A stretch of DNA of 38,904 bases, taken from assembly GCA_013289015.1 (NCBI GenBank), contig JABDAV010000020.1, forward strand, positions 1 through 38,904, in the 5' to 3' direction. Of this stretch, positions 17,419 through 25,069 are shown one piece after another (the first letter of the stretch is position 1; the number at the start of each line of letters is the position of its first letter). The notes under the pieces were generated by a model that made no database searches, had not been told where the DNA came from, and saw nothing but the letters and a program-made list of their open reading frames with translations. Origin of the DNA: Bacteroidota bacterium (lineage in GTDB: Bacteria; Bacteroidota; Bacteroidia; Chitinophagales; Chitinophagaceae). Position numbers and translations under genes: made by a program.

Positions 17419-18150
17419 TTAGAATTTATTGTGAAGAATGTATGGTAACATACTTCTCCATGTTGGCCAATCGTGATTAACATCAGGCCCCCAGATATCG
17501 AGATCATGCCAGATGCCTTTATTCCACAACACCTGCGAGAACCTGCGATTGGCTTCAGGATCCTCAAAAGAACCGCTGCCCGTATAAATGTGGATATGAT
17601 GACTTGATTTTATTTTATTCAAGTACCATTCATCGGTTAAGTTAGGAATATAATGTATAGGGCTGTTATAATAAACCTGGTCGTCCCAAAAACCTTTAGT
17701 GTATTCCGTAAGATCATATACACCGCTCATACTTATGGTACCGTTGATAAGATCAGGCCTTTTTAAAAATAAATTCATCGCATGCAAAGCTCCAAAAGAT
17801 GCGCCACATGTGAAGATAAAAGTATCACTGCTGGTATTGTTTCGAATGAACGGAACTACTTCGTTAAAAACATAATTATTAAAATCATTCTGGCGAATGG
17901 CTTTATGTTCAGGCAACATTTCATTGTTCAGCCAGCTTTCTTTATTTATACTGTCAATACTAAACACCTTTACTTTTCCTGAATCAATAAAGGGTGCAAG
18001 TGCATCTATCAGTTGAAAACGCTCATACTCCAAATAATCTGCAGCAGCAGTTGGTATCAGCAATAAAGCAAATCCAAAAGAGCCATACGTTGCTATCGGC
18101 ATTTCTTTATTCAGTGAAGGACTATACCATGACGTAATTTCTCTTTGCAT
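17419..18150 (-). CDS. Putative esterase (esterase D/PF00756 type)
   Basis: A 243-aa cytoplasmic alpha/beta hydrolase. The nucleophile S118 sits in CGASFGALHAMN, and a late DVNHDWPTWRSMLP carries the probable catalytic His. The arrangement matches the putative-esterase family that also includes S-formylglutathione hydrolase and enterochelin esterase. Relatives of this compact type are common in Bacteroidota and their substrate is unknown. No signal peptide was seen. A terminator separates it from the AsmA operon. Confidence 0.82.
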   Translation of the reverse strand: MQREITSWYSPSLNKEMPIATYGSFGFALLLIPTAAADYLEYERFQLIDALAPFIDSGKVKVFSIDSINKESWLNNEMLPEHKAIRQNDFNNYVFNEVVPFIRNNTSSDTFIFTCGASFGALHAMNLFLKRPDLINGTISMSGVYDLTEYTKGFWDDQVYYNSPIHYIPNLTDEWYLNKIKSSHHIHIYTGSGSFEDPEANRRFSQVLWNKGIWHDLDIWGPDVNHDWPTWRSMLPYILHNKF

Positions 18151-18243
18151 AAATTGAATTTATATTTTTATGTATTTAGCTTTTGTACCCTGATTAAACA
18201 CGGTTGCGTCGCACACTGCAACTTCACCAATTCTGTTCAGCAA

Positions 18244-18981
18244 TTACAAACAAACTTTTTTTACTTCATGCCACAGGTCGCGAAAACATTGCGCTGCATA
18301 ACTGCTGTTGGCATATTCAAACAACGGTTGTTGATGAATGCCCATCTTCTCTACATCACTTAAATACGGAATATAACTTTTAAAGAACAGCTTTTCTTTA
18401 TAAAACTGTTGCATTACTTCATGATGCAGGTTTTTTCTGTGATCAACCATGCTGAAAAAACATTTCAGCCTGTTTTTATCCAGCTCATTATTTTCAAAAT
18501 ATTCCATTACTGTTTCAAAAGAATTGATAGAAAGTGTTGTTGGAATATTTGGCATCAATATCCAGCCAGCCGCATTAAAAATATTTTCGTGCAGTAAAGA
18601 AATACCCGGCGGACAATCGAGTATTACAATATCAAAACCTTTTAAGCCGCTTAATAAAGATTTTATTTTTTTCCTGCTGTGTTTTTGTTCGCTCAGCAAA
18701 GTATCTGTATTCCTTGCAGAAATATCAGCCGGAATAACCCATAGGTTTTCAAACACTGAAGCCTGAACAGCATCTTTTATATCAAGTGCTTCTTCAAATA
18801 TTTTTTTTGATTCGTTCTTAATGTTTGCTTTTACATTAAGATAATAAGAAGATGAACCCTGCGGATCAAGATCCCATACAAGTGTTTTATATCCGTCTGC
18901 TGCAGCAAGATAGGCAAGGTTAATAGCAGCCGCTGTTTTACCTACGCCACCTTTCAGATTATATAAAGCAAAAACTGTCAT
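18244..18981 (-). CDS. Orphan ParA-family ATPase
   Basis: A 245-aa P-loop ATPase of the ParA/Soj group. The deviant Walker A is KGGVGKT (10-16), switch I/Walker A' is WDLDPQGSSS, and Walker B is IVILDCPPG. The two lysines K10 and K15 allow the nucleotide-sandwich dimer typical of ParA. No ParB-type partner or obvious parS site is adjacent, and no plasmid replication gene is present. It is therefore a stand-alone member that may position another cargo (protein cluster, conjugative or secretion apparatus) or act without one. A weak -7 match TATTTTTA lies at 18986-18993. Confidence 0.88.
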   Translation of the reverse strand: MTVFALYNLKGGVGKTAAAINLAYLAAADGYKTLVWDLDPQGSSSYYLNVKANIKNESKKIFEEALDIKDAVQASVFENLWVIPADISARNTDTLLSEQKHSRKKIKSLLSGLKGFDIVILDCPPGISLLHENIFNAAGWILMPNIPTTLSINSFETVMEYFENNELDKNRLKCFFSMVDHRKNLHHEVMQQFYKEKLFFKSYIPYLSDVEKMGIHQQPLFEYANSSYAAQCFRDLWHEVKKVCL

Positions 18982-19147
18982 GCTTTAAAAATACAAGTTT
19001 TAATAATAGCAGCCCATCCCAACCCTTTACAAAAGGAAAGGCTTACAAGTCACTGATAATTTAGTGTTACTATAATAATTTAGAGATTACAAAATTCTTT
19101 TGGTTGTTAAATACATGTTCATGCGCTACAAAATAATAGTGTCTTCC

Positions 19148-19185
19148 AGGTCCCTCTTCCTGGGAGAGGGATTTAGGGAGAAGCT
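19148..19185. repeat. REP-like G-rich hairpin repeat, copy 1
   Basis: Contains TCCCTCT...AGAGGGA (stem 19151-19171) followed by tttagggagaagct. An inverted copy lies at 22516-22555 with the same order of words on the opposite strand. It begins 3 bases after the stop of the ABC ATPase gene (minus strand). Confidence 0.8.
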
Positions 19186-19187
19186 CT

Positions 19188-19952
19188 TTATTCCTCTCTC
19201 AAATGTTTTCCTGTAAGATGAATGAACACATCTTCGAGATTTGCCTGTTTCACTTCTTTCGGTTTTTCAAATCCTGTATCTACCAACTCATCTATCAGTT
19301 TATCAGGCGAAGCCATTGCAATGATATTTCCTGAATCAATAATTGCAACACGATCGCACAATATTTCTGCTTCATCCATATAATGCGTGGTGATAATAAC
19401 CGTTGTGCCTTTGCTGCGAATTTCTTTTATCAAATCCCAGAGATTACGCCGCGCCTGTGGATCAAGGCCTGTAGTAGGCTCATCCAGAAAAATAATTTTT
19501 GGTTTATTGATAAGCGTTGTAGCGATAGAAAAACGTTGCTTTTGTCCGCCACTGAGCTCTTTGAATTTTGCCTTTGCTTTATCGCGCAGGTTTACAGTAT
19601 CGAGCAAATTCATTGCATTTACCTGCTCATTATATAATCCTGCAAAAAGATGAATTAATTCAGTAAGATTTAAGCCCGGGTAATAACCGGAAGTTTGTAA
19701 CTGTACACCAATTATCTTTTTTATTTCATTTGGTGAATGATCAAGATTAAAACCATCTACTATTATTTCTCCTGAAGTTTTCTCACGCAAGGTTTCAATA
19801 ATTTCCAGCGTTGTTGATTTTCCGGCGCCATTCGGACCAAGCAAGCCAAATATTTCACCTTCAAAAACTTCAAAACTTATCCCTTTAACGGCTTTAAAAT
19901 CTCCGTAATGTTTTACGAGGTCTTTTACTGTTATAATTGAGGTTTGTTGCAT
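19188..19952 (-). CDS. ABC transporter ATP-binding protein
   Basis: A 254-aa ATPase of the multidrug/drug-exporter (CcmA/DrrA-like) class. Walker A is GPNGAGKST (39-47), the Q-loop is in GVQLQTSGYYPGL, the signature is LSGGQKQR (133-140), and Walker B is [12 protein letters not shown] (153-164), followed by the H-loop TTHYMDEAE. The C-terminal extension ending NLEDVFIHLTGK is typical of this export subfamily. No permease gene is adjacent: the downstream neighbour is the orphan parA, and the divergent neighbour encodes a sulfotransferase. The permease must be elsewhere, or this is a remnant of an operon. Confidence 0.92.
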   Translation of the reverse strand: MQQTSIITVKDLVKHYGDFKAVKGISFEVFEGEIFGLLGPNGAGKSTTLEIIETLREKTSGEIIVDGFNLDHSPNEIKKIIGVQLQTSGYYPGLNLTELIHLFAGLYNEQVNAMNLLDTVNLRDKAKAKFKELSGGQKQRFSIATTLINKPKIIFLDEPTTGLDPQARRNLWDLIKEIRSKGTTVIITTHYMDEAEILCDRVAIIDSGNIIAMASPDKLIDELVDTGFEKPKEVKQANLEDVFIHLTGKHLREE

Positions 19953-19962
19953 ACAAAAAAAG

Positions 19963-19970
19963 TAAACGTA
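19963..19970 (-). promoter_or_regulatory. -7 promoter candidate of the ABC ATPase gene
   Basis: Minus strand reads TACGTTTA (one mismatch to TAnnTTTG), with TTTC 20 bases upstream at the -33 position. It shares the 89-base divergent region with the sulfotransferase promoter. Confidence 0.4.
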
Positions 19971-20023
19971 TTAAATTTTTGTTCCGGTAAGAAATTTATC
20001 TGCTGTATTTACAAATTGGCAAA

Positions 20024-20031
20024 TATCTTTG
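20024..20031 (+). promoter_or_regulatory. -7 promoter element of the sulfotransferase operon
   Basis: TATCTTTG is a perfect TAnnTTTG match, 10 bases before the ATG at 20042, so the transcript would be nearly leaderless. The -33 side is weak. Confidence 0.45.
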
Positions 20032-20041
20032 GGCATATCCC

Positions 20042-20935
20042 ATGCAAGACAAAGTAACTGTTATTTACATTATTTCAGACAGACGCTCCGGTTCAACACT
20101 GCTGGAAAATATCCTATCCAAATCAATGCAAACAGTTTCCGTGGGAGAACTCGCTATGTTAAAAGGGCATATTGCAAAAGAAGGTCCCGGCGAAATCTGG
20201 AACTGGGCATGCAGTTGCGGAAAACCTGTTTTTGAATGCGAATTCTGGAGCAAAGCGCTTTCGGGTATTTATAATGACTCGTTCGAAACTAAAATAACCT
20301 GGCCGTATAAATCATCTAAAGTTTTATTGTCGTCTTTATCAGGATTGAATGCAAAGAGTACTTTGCTAAAGCTGATCAGCACCAAAAAAAATAAAGAAAC
20401 AATCAAAATCCTGAACATGCTTTATAAAGCAATAGCAAATGTTTCGGGTAAAAAATTTATTGTTGATTCTTCCAAAGATCCATTGCAGGGTTTAGCCGTT
20501 ACGCAATGCCCGGATGTTGACGCAAAATTCATCTGGCTCTCAAGAGATCTGCGCGCCATCACTTTTTCAAAACTGAAAAGATGGAAAGTGAATAAGCGTT
20601 CTGATAAAAAACCCCTGGAAACATTAACAGATAGTTTCTTTTTTAAAAAAGTTTGTGCGGCAGCAATAAATTCAATCAACAAAAGCAATACAATAAAAGT
20701 TGATTACGAAGCACTTGCGGCAAATCCGCAGGCCGAACTTGACAAGGTATGCAGTAAATTAGGACTTGAAAAATTTACAGCGCCTGCGTTTATGGAGTTA
20801 TCAAACGACCATACTATTGCCGGCACGCCGGGCAGGTTTGAAAGAAAGCCTATTGCGGCAGATAATTCATGGAAAGACTTTTACCAGGAACATACCATGC
20901 TGAATACTTTAGGCAAGGTTTTAAATTCATTATGA
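20042..20935 (+). CDS. Sulfotransferase 1 (PAPS-dependent)
   Basis: A 297-aa cytosolic sulfotransferase-fold protein. The 5'-phosphosulfate-binding loop is DRRSGSTLLENIL (13-25), and the 3'-phosphate-binding segment is WLSRDLRAITFS (165-176), where Arg and Ser contact the PAPS 3'-phosphate. It transfers the sulfonyl group from PAPS to a hydroxyl or amine on an unidentified acceptor. Its internal CSCGKPVFECEFW is a Cys-rich insert seen in some sulfotransferase-family members. Its stop overlaps the start of the next sulfotransferase (ATGA). The PAPS-making cysC-sat operon lies convergently at 22692-24491. Confidence 0.88.
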   Translation: MQDKVTVIYIISDRRSGSTLLENILSKSMQTVSVGELAMLKGHIAKEGPGEIWNWACSCGKPVFECEFWSKALSGIYNDSFETKITWPYKSSKVLLSSLSGLNAKSTLLKLISTKKNKETIKILNMLYKAIANVSGKKFIVDSSKDPLQGLAVTQCPDVDAKFIWLSRDLRAITFSKLKRWKVNKRSDKKPLETLTDSFFFKKVCAAAINSINKSNTIKVDYEALAANPQAELDKVCSKLGLEKFTAPAFMELSNDHTIAGTPGRFERKPIAADNSWKDFYQEHTMLNTLGKVLNSL

Positions 20936-21705
20936 AAATGAGTGACAGCAGGCAATTAAAAGACTTTTTTATTTTAACTGCGCCGCGCAGCGGCTCAACT
21001 GTATTAACAAGAACACTCGATCAGCATCCGCAGGTATTTTGTGCGGGTGAACTGTTTCATCCTTCAGATAAAATTTATCATCCTGAATGGCATTTCCCTT
21101 TTATCGGCACTAAAAAAAAGAAAGGATTTTCAAGGAAAATATTTTCTGTTACCAATTATATTAATGGATATATTTCCGGTGTAAGCTTTATAAAAAAATT
21201 TTACAGTACGCGTAACGAAAAAACCATTCGTGGTTTTAAATTAATGATGGGTCATACAAAAGATTTTCCAACTGTTTGGAATTATCTTAAAGATCATGAA
21301 CTGAAGATAATCGTACTCATAAGAAAAAATACTTTCCGTGAAGCATTATCCAGCTTCAGGGCGAGAAAGATCGGCGTTTTTCATTCTGCAGAAGATTCAT
21401 CACTGGCAAATAAAAAAATAAATATTGATGCGGCTTTGCTTAAAAAAAGAGTGGATGAACTCGAAGCTGTCAATGCAAATATTCTGCGTTTAAGCGAAGG
21501 CAAAAACCGTATTGTTATTACATATGAAGAATTTGAAGAATGGCAAACAATGCTGGATAAGACTTTTGATTTTTTAGGTGTTGAAAAAATTGAAATGCAG
21601 CCTGAGCTTAGAAAAATAAGCGCAGAAAACTGGAGGAACGGCGTTGAAAATTACCATCAGGTAGAAACTGCTATGCAAGAAAAATACGCGCATTTTCTAA
21701 AGTGA
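20932..21705 (+). CDS. Sulfotransferase 2 (Stf0-like)
   Basis: A 257-aa sulfotransferase. The PAPS 5'-loop is APRSGSTVL (17-25), and HPQVFCAGELFH follows, a pattern like the mycobacterial Stf0 trehalose sulfotransferase and its relatives. The 3'-phosphate segment is IRKNTFREALSSFRARKIG (130-148). ATG 20932 overlaps the TGA of the preceding gene (ATGA). An upstream in-frame ATG at 20869 lies inside that gene and is rejected. Sequence words RGFKLM, HPxxFCxxExFH and SxxRARxxGxxH are shared with sulfotransferase 3, so the two are paralogues that may act on related acceptors. Confidence 0.87.
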   Translation: MKMSDSRQLKDFFILTAPRSGSTVLTRTLDQHPQVFCAGELFHPSDKIYHPEWHFPFIGTKKKKGFSRKIFSVTNYINGYISGVSFIKKFYSTRNEKTIRGFKLMMGHTKDFPTVWNYLKDHELKIIVLIRKNTFREALSSFRARKIGVFHSAEDSSLANKKINIDAALLKKRVDELEAVNANILRLSEGKNRIVITYEEFEEWQTMLDKTFDFLGVEKIEMQPELRKISAENWRNGVENYHQVETAMQEKYAHFLK

Positions 21706-21716
21706 TTTCAGGTGTT

Positions 21717-21724
21717 TACCTTTG
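21717..21724 (+). promoter_or_regulatory. -7 promoter element before sulfotransferase 3
   Basis: TACCTTTG matches TAnnTTTG perfectly, 32 bases before the ATG at 21757, with TTTTC about 20 bases upstream. The third sulfotransferase may therefore also be transcribed separately. Confidence 0.5.
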
Positions 21725-21756
21725 TACAGAATTCCATACCATTGAAATAAACTGTG

Positions 21757-22515
21757 ATGACCAAATTTATTATTTTCACTTTACCACGAACAGGTTCAAC
21801 GTTGTTAAGCAAATCGTTGAATAAACATCCTGAAATTTTCTGTGATGATGAAATATTTCATTTTTCTTTTCGCGATTATTTCAGCGTAAATCAATTCAGG
21901 TTTTTAAAAATCCCCTTTGTTCCTAAAAAAATAAATTATATTATTAATTATCCTTCAACTTATCTGCGTCTTCCGGGTTTCTTGAAAAAATATTTTATCA
22001 ATAAAAAAGGCGAAGCTTTTAAAGCAAGAGGTTTTAAACTCATGTACTATCAAACTTTGTACACGCCGGGATTAATTGATTACCTTAAAAAAAATAATGT
22101 AAAAGTAATATTGCTGTTGCGTGAAAACATCTTGCGCAATGCCTTAAGCGATTTGCGCGCCCGTGCTACAGGCATTTATCACCACCAGGAGGATAATGAA
22201 GAGCAACGTTCAGGCCTGTCAAAATTGAATGTTGATACAGATGCACTAAAGGCAAAGATGAATGACATTGTTCGCCAGAACAAAAAGCTGGAAGATGTTA
22301 TTCATGATATGGATTATATAAAGATCCGCTATGAAGATTTTGCGGATTGGGACAGTACTATGAATAAGATCGCAGACTTTTTGCATATCTCCCGTCAACC
22401 GGTTAAGGCTGGTGCTAAAAAATTAAATCCTGACGCTTTGCAGGACATGATAGAAAATTACAATGAAGTGGAAAGCTGGCTTAGGCAAAACAATTACGTA
22501 GAATTTGTTGTATAG
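21757..22515 (+). CDS. Sulfotransferase 3 (Stf0-like)
   Basis: A 252-aa paralogue of sulfotransferase 2. The 5'-loop is LPRTGSTLLSKSLN (9-22), HPEIFCDDEIFH follows, and the 3'-phosphate segment is LRENILRNALSDLRARATG (121-139). A GTG two codons upstream (21754 in frame) is possible, but ATG 21757 is preferred. It is separated from the previous gene by 51 bases containing its own -7 element. Directly after its stop is a REP-like hairpin. The acceptor is unknown; the closest described relatives by motif sulfate sugars or lipids. Confidence 0.87.
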   Translation: MTKFIIFTLPRTGSTLLSKSLNKHPEIFCDDEIFHFSFRDYFSVNQFRFLKIPFVPKKINYIINYPSTYLRLPGFLKKYFINKKGEAFKARGFKLMYYQTLYTPGLIDYLKKNNVKVILLLRENILRNALSDLRARATGIYHHQEDNEEQRSGLSKLNVDTDALKAKMNDIVRQNKKLEDVIHDMDYIKIRYEDFADWDSTMNKIADFLHISRQPVKAGAKKLNPDALQDMIENYNEVESWLRQNNYVEFVV

Positions 22516-22555
22516 AAGCTTCTCCCTAAATCCCTCTCAAAAGGAGAGGGACCTT
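22516..22555. repeat. REP-like G-rich hairpin repeat, copy 2 (inverted)
   Basis: TCCCTCTC-aaaag-GAGAGGGA (22531-22551) preceded by aagcttctccctaaa. It is the reverse complement, with a few changes, of the repeat at 19148-19185. It starts immediately after the stop of sulfotransferase 3. Confidence 0.8.
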
Positions 22556-22602
22556 GTAATCATCTTGTTCTTATAACAATATTTTAATTATTTGGCTTCA
22601 GA

Positions 22603-22636
22603 AGTCCTTCCCTTTGGGAAGGGTCTGGGAGGGGCT
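22603..22636. repeat. REP-like hairpin repeat, related type
   Basis: CCTTCCC-ttt-GGGAAGG is a perfect 7-bp stem (22606-22622) followed by gtctgggaggggct. It is similar in layout to the repeats at 19148 and 22516 but not the same sequence. Confidence 0.6.
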
Positions 22637-22674
22637 AATAAAAAAGCTGCTCTTTCCAGAACAGCTTTTTATTA
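22637..22674. terminator. Bidirectional terminator between sulfotransferase 3 and sat
   Basis: AATAAAAAAGCTGcTCT-ttcc-AGAaCAGCTTTTTATT: a long stem with one mismatch, a 4-base loop and A/T-runs on both sides, 18 bases after the sat stop. Confidence 0.85.
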
Positions 22675-22691
22675 AATTCTATTTTATCATT

Positions 22692-23855
22692 TTAAGCAGT
22701 TGCTTCTGCTTTTTTTGTAGCCCATTCAATTAAAATATCAGCCACTAACGGACGGGAAAATTCTGAAGGCGGACGCTGGCCATTCGCTAGCATTTCTCTT
22801 ACTTTAGTTCCGCTTAAAGAAACAGTTTCAGGATCTTTAGGCGCTGTTTTGGAACTTGCCATGCTCTCAGTGTTTTTGCACCAGAAAGTATTTTCAAACT
22901 TCAATATCTGCATGCTCATTTCAGGTCCTACTTTATCCATGATAACCTGCGCATCATATGTACCATAGTAATTACCAACACCGGCATGATCGCGGCCGAT
23001 GATCATGTGCGTGCAACCATAATTCTTACGGATCAATGTATGATTGATGGCTTCACGCGGGCCTGCATAACGCATTGCTGTTGGCAACACGCTTAATTTG
23101 GTATTGTCGGGATTGAAGTAATTATCAATTAATGCTTCGTAGCATTTCATGCGTACCGGTGCAGGAATATCGTCACTTTTTGTTTCGCCAACAATAGGAT
23201 GAATTAAAGCGCCATCAACAATTTCCTGTGCACATTTGATCAAATATTCATGTGCGCGGTGAATAGGGTTACGTGTTTGAAAAGCCACAACAGTTTTCCA
23301 TCCGCGTTTCTCAAATTCAGCGCGTGTTTCTGAAGGATCAAGAAAATATTTATCAGCAATGTCTTCTTTACGTAAAGGCCTGTTCACCATTTCAAGCGGG
23401 CCTGCAATGAACTTATTGCCACCGCGTTTAATAGCTGCTACACCCGGGTGTTTATCTTCTGTTGTACCAAAACATTTTTGTGCAAAATTGTCAAGGTCTA
23501 ATTCAAATTTCTCATCAACAGTCATTACGGCTAAAACATTGCCTTCTTTATTCAGCAAAGCAATTTCTTCGCCTTCTTTAATATTATCATATTGATCGCC
23601 GGCAGGCAAAGGAATTGGAATACCCCATGCAAGTCCGTTGGTTAATTTCATATTTTCAATAGCTGATTCGCAATCAGCTTTGCCCATAAAACCGGTGATT
23701 GGGCTGAAGGCGCCGATGGCGATCATTTCAACATCAGCACCATAACGGTCTTCAATTGTTAACTGGAAAAGGTTTTTTGCTTTTGCTTCAAGCTCTTCTT
23801 TACGCGCTCCTTCAGCAATTCTGTTTACAAGTGTTCCGCCGTGTGGTTGATTCAT
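22692..23855 (-). CDS. sat: ATP sulfurylase (sulfate adenylyltransferase)
   Basis: A 387-aa homomeric (Sat/Met3-type) sulfate adenylyltransferase making APS from ATP and sulfate. The active-site motifs are QTRNPIHRAHE (193-203), HPIVG, and GRDHAGVGNYYG. It lacks the C-terminal APS-kinase-like domain of fungal enzymes; kinase activity is supplied by the adjacent cysC. It lies 27 bases after cysC and is cotranscribed. No sulfate permease or PAPS or sulfite reductase is in the window. The three facing sulfotransferases imply that at least part of the APS flow goes to PAPS for sulfation. Confidence 0.96.
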   Translation of the reverse strand: MNQPHGGTLVNRIAEGARKEELEAKAKNLFQLTIEDRYGADVEMIAIGAFSPITGFMGKADCESAIENMKLTNGLAWGIPIPLPAGDQYDNIKEGEEIALLNKEGNVLAVMTVDEKFELDLDNFAQKCFGTTEDKHPGVAAIKRGGNKFIAGPLEMVNRPLRKEDIADKYFLDPSETRAEFEKRGWKTVVAFQTRNPIHRAHEYLIKCAQEIVDGALIHPIVGETKSDDIPAPVRMKCYEALIDNYFNPDNTKLSVLPTAMRYAGPREAINHTLIRKNYGCTHMIIGRDHAGVGNYYGTYDAQVIMDKVGPEMSMQILKFENTFWCKNTESMASSKTAPKDPETVSLSGTKVREMLANGQRPPSEFSRPLVADILIEWATKKAEATA

Positions 23856-23882
23856 GTATATAATTTTTTTGTTGGTGAATAA

Positions 23883-24491
23883 TTATGCTTTCTCGATGTA
23901 GCCATTTTCTTCAAGATAATTCAATACCACATCAGCACTTTCGTCAAGCGTTTGACTGCCTGTGTCTACAGTAAGTTCGGCATCTAAAGGAGCTTCGTAC
24001 GGATCGTTTATACCCGTAAAATTTTTGATTTCTCCGGCACGGGCCTTTTTATATAAGCCTTTTGTATCACGGTTTTCGCAAACATCAAGTGAAGCAGATA
24101 CATAAATTTCAATGAATTCTCCTTCTTTCACCAGTTTACGAACCATTTCACGGTCTTCATTATAGGGAGAAACGAAAGCGGTAGAAACCAATGCTCCTGC
24201 ATCAACAAATAGTTTGGCTACTTCGCCAATTCTGCGGATATTTTCTTTGCGGTCTTCGGCAGTAAAGCCAAGGCCTTTATTCAAACCCATGCGGATATTG
24301 TCGCCATCAAGTACATAAGTATGATAACCTCTTTCAAATAATTTCTCTTCAACTTTATTTGCAAGGGTTGATTTTCCGGCACCGGAAAGGCCTGTGTACC
24401 AGAGAATAGCAGATTTATGACCGTTCATGCGGTGACGATCATCTTTGGTGATGGTGGCATTATGCCAAACGATGTTTTTTACAACTTCCAT
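23883..24491 (-). CDS. cysC: Adenylylsulfate kinase
   Basis: A 202-aa APS kinase phosphorylating APS at the 3' position to give PAPS, the universal sulfonate donor. Walker A is GLSGAGKST (34-42). The APS-binding segments DGDNIRMGLNKGLGF and SPYNEDREMVR are typical, and KKARAGEIKNFTGINDPYEAP is the conserved lid region. First gene of the cysC-sat operon, with a promoter element at 24516. Confidence 0.96.
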   Translation of the reverse strand: MEVVKNIVWHNATITKDDRHRMNGHKSAILWYTGLSGAGKSTLANKVEEKLFERGYHTYVLDGDNIRMGLNKGLGFTAEDRKENIRRIGEVAKLFVDAGALVSTAFVSPYNEDREMVRKLVKEGEFIEIYVSASLDVCENRDTKGLYKKARAGEIKNFTGINDPYEAPLDAELTVDTGSQTLDESADVVLNYLEENGYIEKA

Positions 24492-24515
24492 GGGCGATTT
24501 TTTTTAAATTTTGCG

Positions 24516-24523
24516 CGAATGTA
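24516..24523 (-). promoter_or_regulatory. -7 promoter element of cysC-sat
   Basis: Minus strand reads TACATTCG, one mismatch to TAnnTTTG, 25 bases before the start. The block TTACATTcGCGCAAAATTT is nearly identical to that before atpD (33258-33278). Confidence 0.55.
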
Positions 24524-25033
24524 AGGCTATACGCGTAAAATTCCTATTAGAGCCATAGATATTTAGGAATAGGAAGTTCAATTACACATGAACAAATAAT
24601 AAAAAAACCGGTTGGCGGGTTATTTTGACAGTTACATGAAAGCCAAACGAAATAAAGGCAACTTTTATTCCGAAATATAAGAAAGCATAAACGTATACCT
24701 CCTGGCTGTACCGGTCAGCCACAATTATCCATCCCATGTACTTACCCGGCAGCTTATTTTGGCGAATTATCCTCGTTATATAACCGATATTTCTTCGATC
24801 TATTGGATCGAAGAAATATCGAAGTTATATCGAACAAATGAGCCTGCAGGTAGGGTGTCTTATCCTGAAAAAACTTTAGAGGCCAGGGTGATATTGCTGA
24901 ATGGGTTTTACCAGGGAAAAGGTTTACAAAATGGAAGATTTTGAAATATGATAGCCAAATATCTCTTCTGTGCCATCTTTTATAAAAAATCCTGCCAATG
25001 GGTTAAAAAAATATTTTATATATATTAGTCGAT
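24524..25033. other. Intergenic region between cysC and the LamG genes
   Basis: No supported gene. A plus-strand frame open from 24681 to 24944 (88 codons; a TTG start at 24759 is possible) reads without a family I recognise and has no ATG start. It includes a strong inverted repeat at 24778-24830 and a small hairpin TGGCTG...CAGCCA (24702-24721). It could be a decayed gene. Confidence 0.4.
24778..24830. repeat. Long near-perfect inverted repeat
   Basis: The inner arms CGATATTTCTTCGATC (24785-24800) and GATCGAAGAAATATCG (24806-24821) are a perfect 16-bp match around a 5-base loop (tattg). The outer arms ATATAAC (24778-24784) and GTTATAT (24824-24830) extend the stem by 7 bp after a 2-base bulge. 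It lacks a following T-run on either strand, so it is not a standard terminator. Confidence 0.9.
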
Positions 25034-25041
25034 TATATTTG
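25034..25041 (+). promoter_or_regulatory. -7 promoter element of LamG copy B
   Basis: TATATTTG is a perfect TAnnTTTG match, 28 bases before the ATG at 25070; the -33 side is AT-rich without a clear TTTG. Confidence 0.6.
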
Positions 25042-25069
25042 CGCTTTATAAAAATTAACCCAAAAAATT

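Noticed and set aside
20869-20931. Early ATG for sulfotransferase 2
   Set aside because: Would overlap 67 bases of the previous gene; the ATGA overlap at 20932 is a better coupled start.
24702-24830. CRISPR or riboswitch in the cysC-LamG gap
   Set aside because: Two different hairpins only; no repeated spacer pattern and no recognisable aptamer core.
24681-24944. 88-codon plus-strand open frame with possible TTG start
   Set aside because: No ATG, no recognised family, and it spans a 23-bp inverted repeat; kept only as a possible relic.
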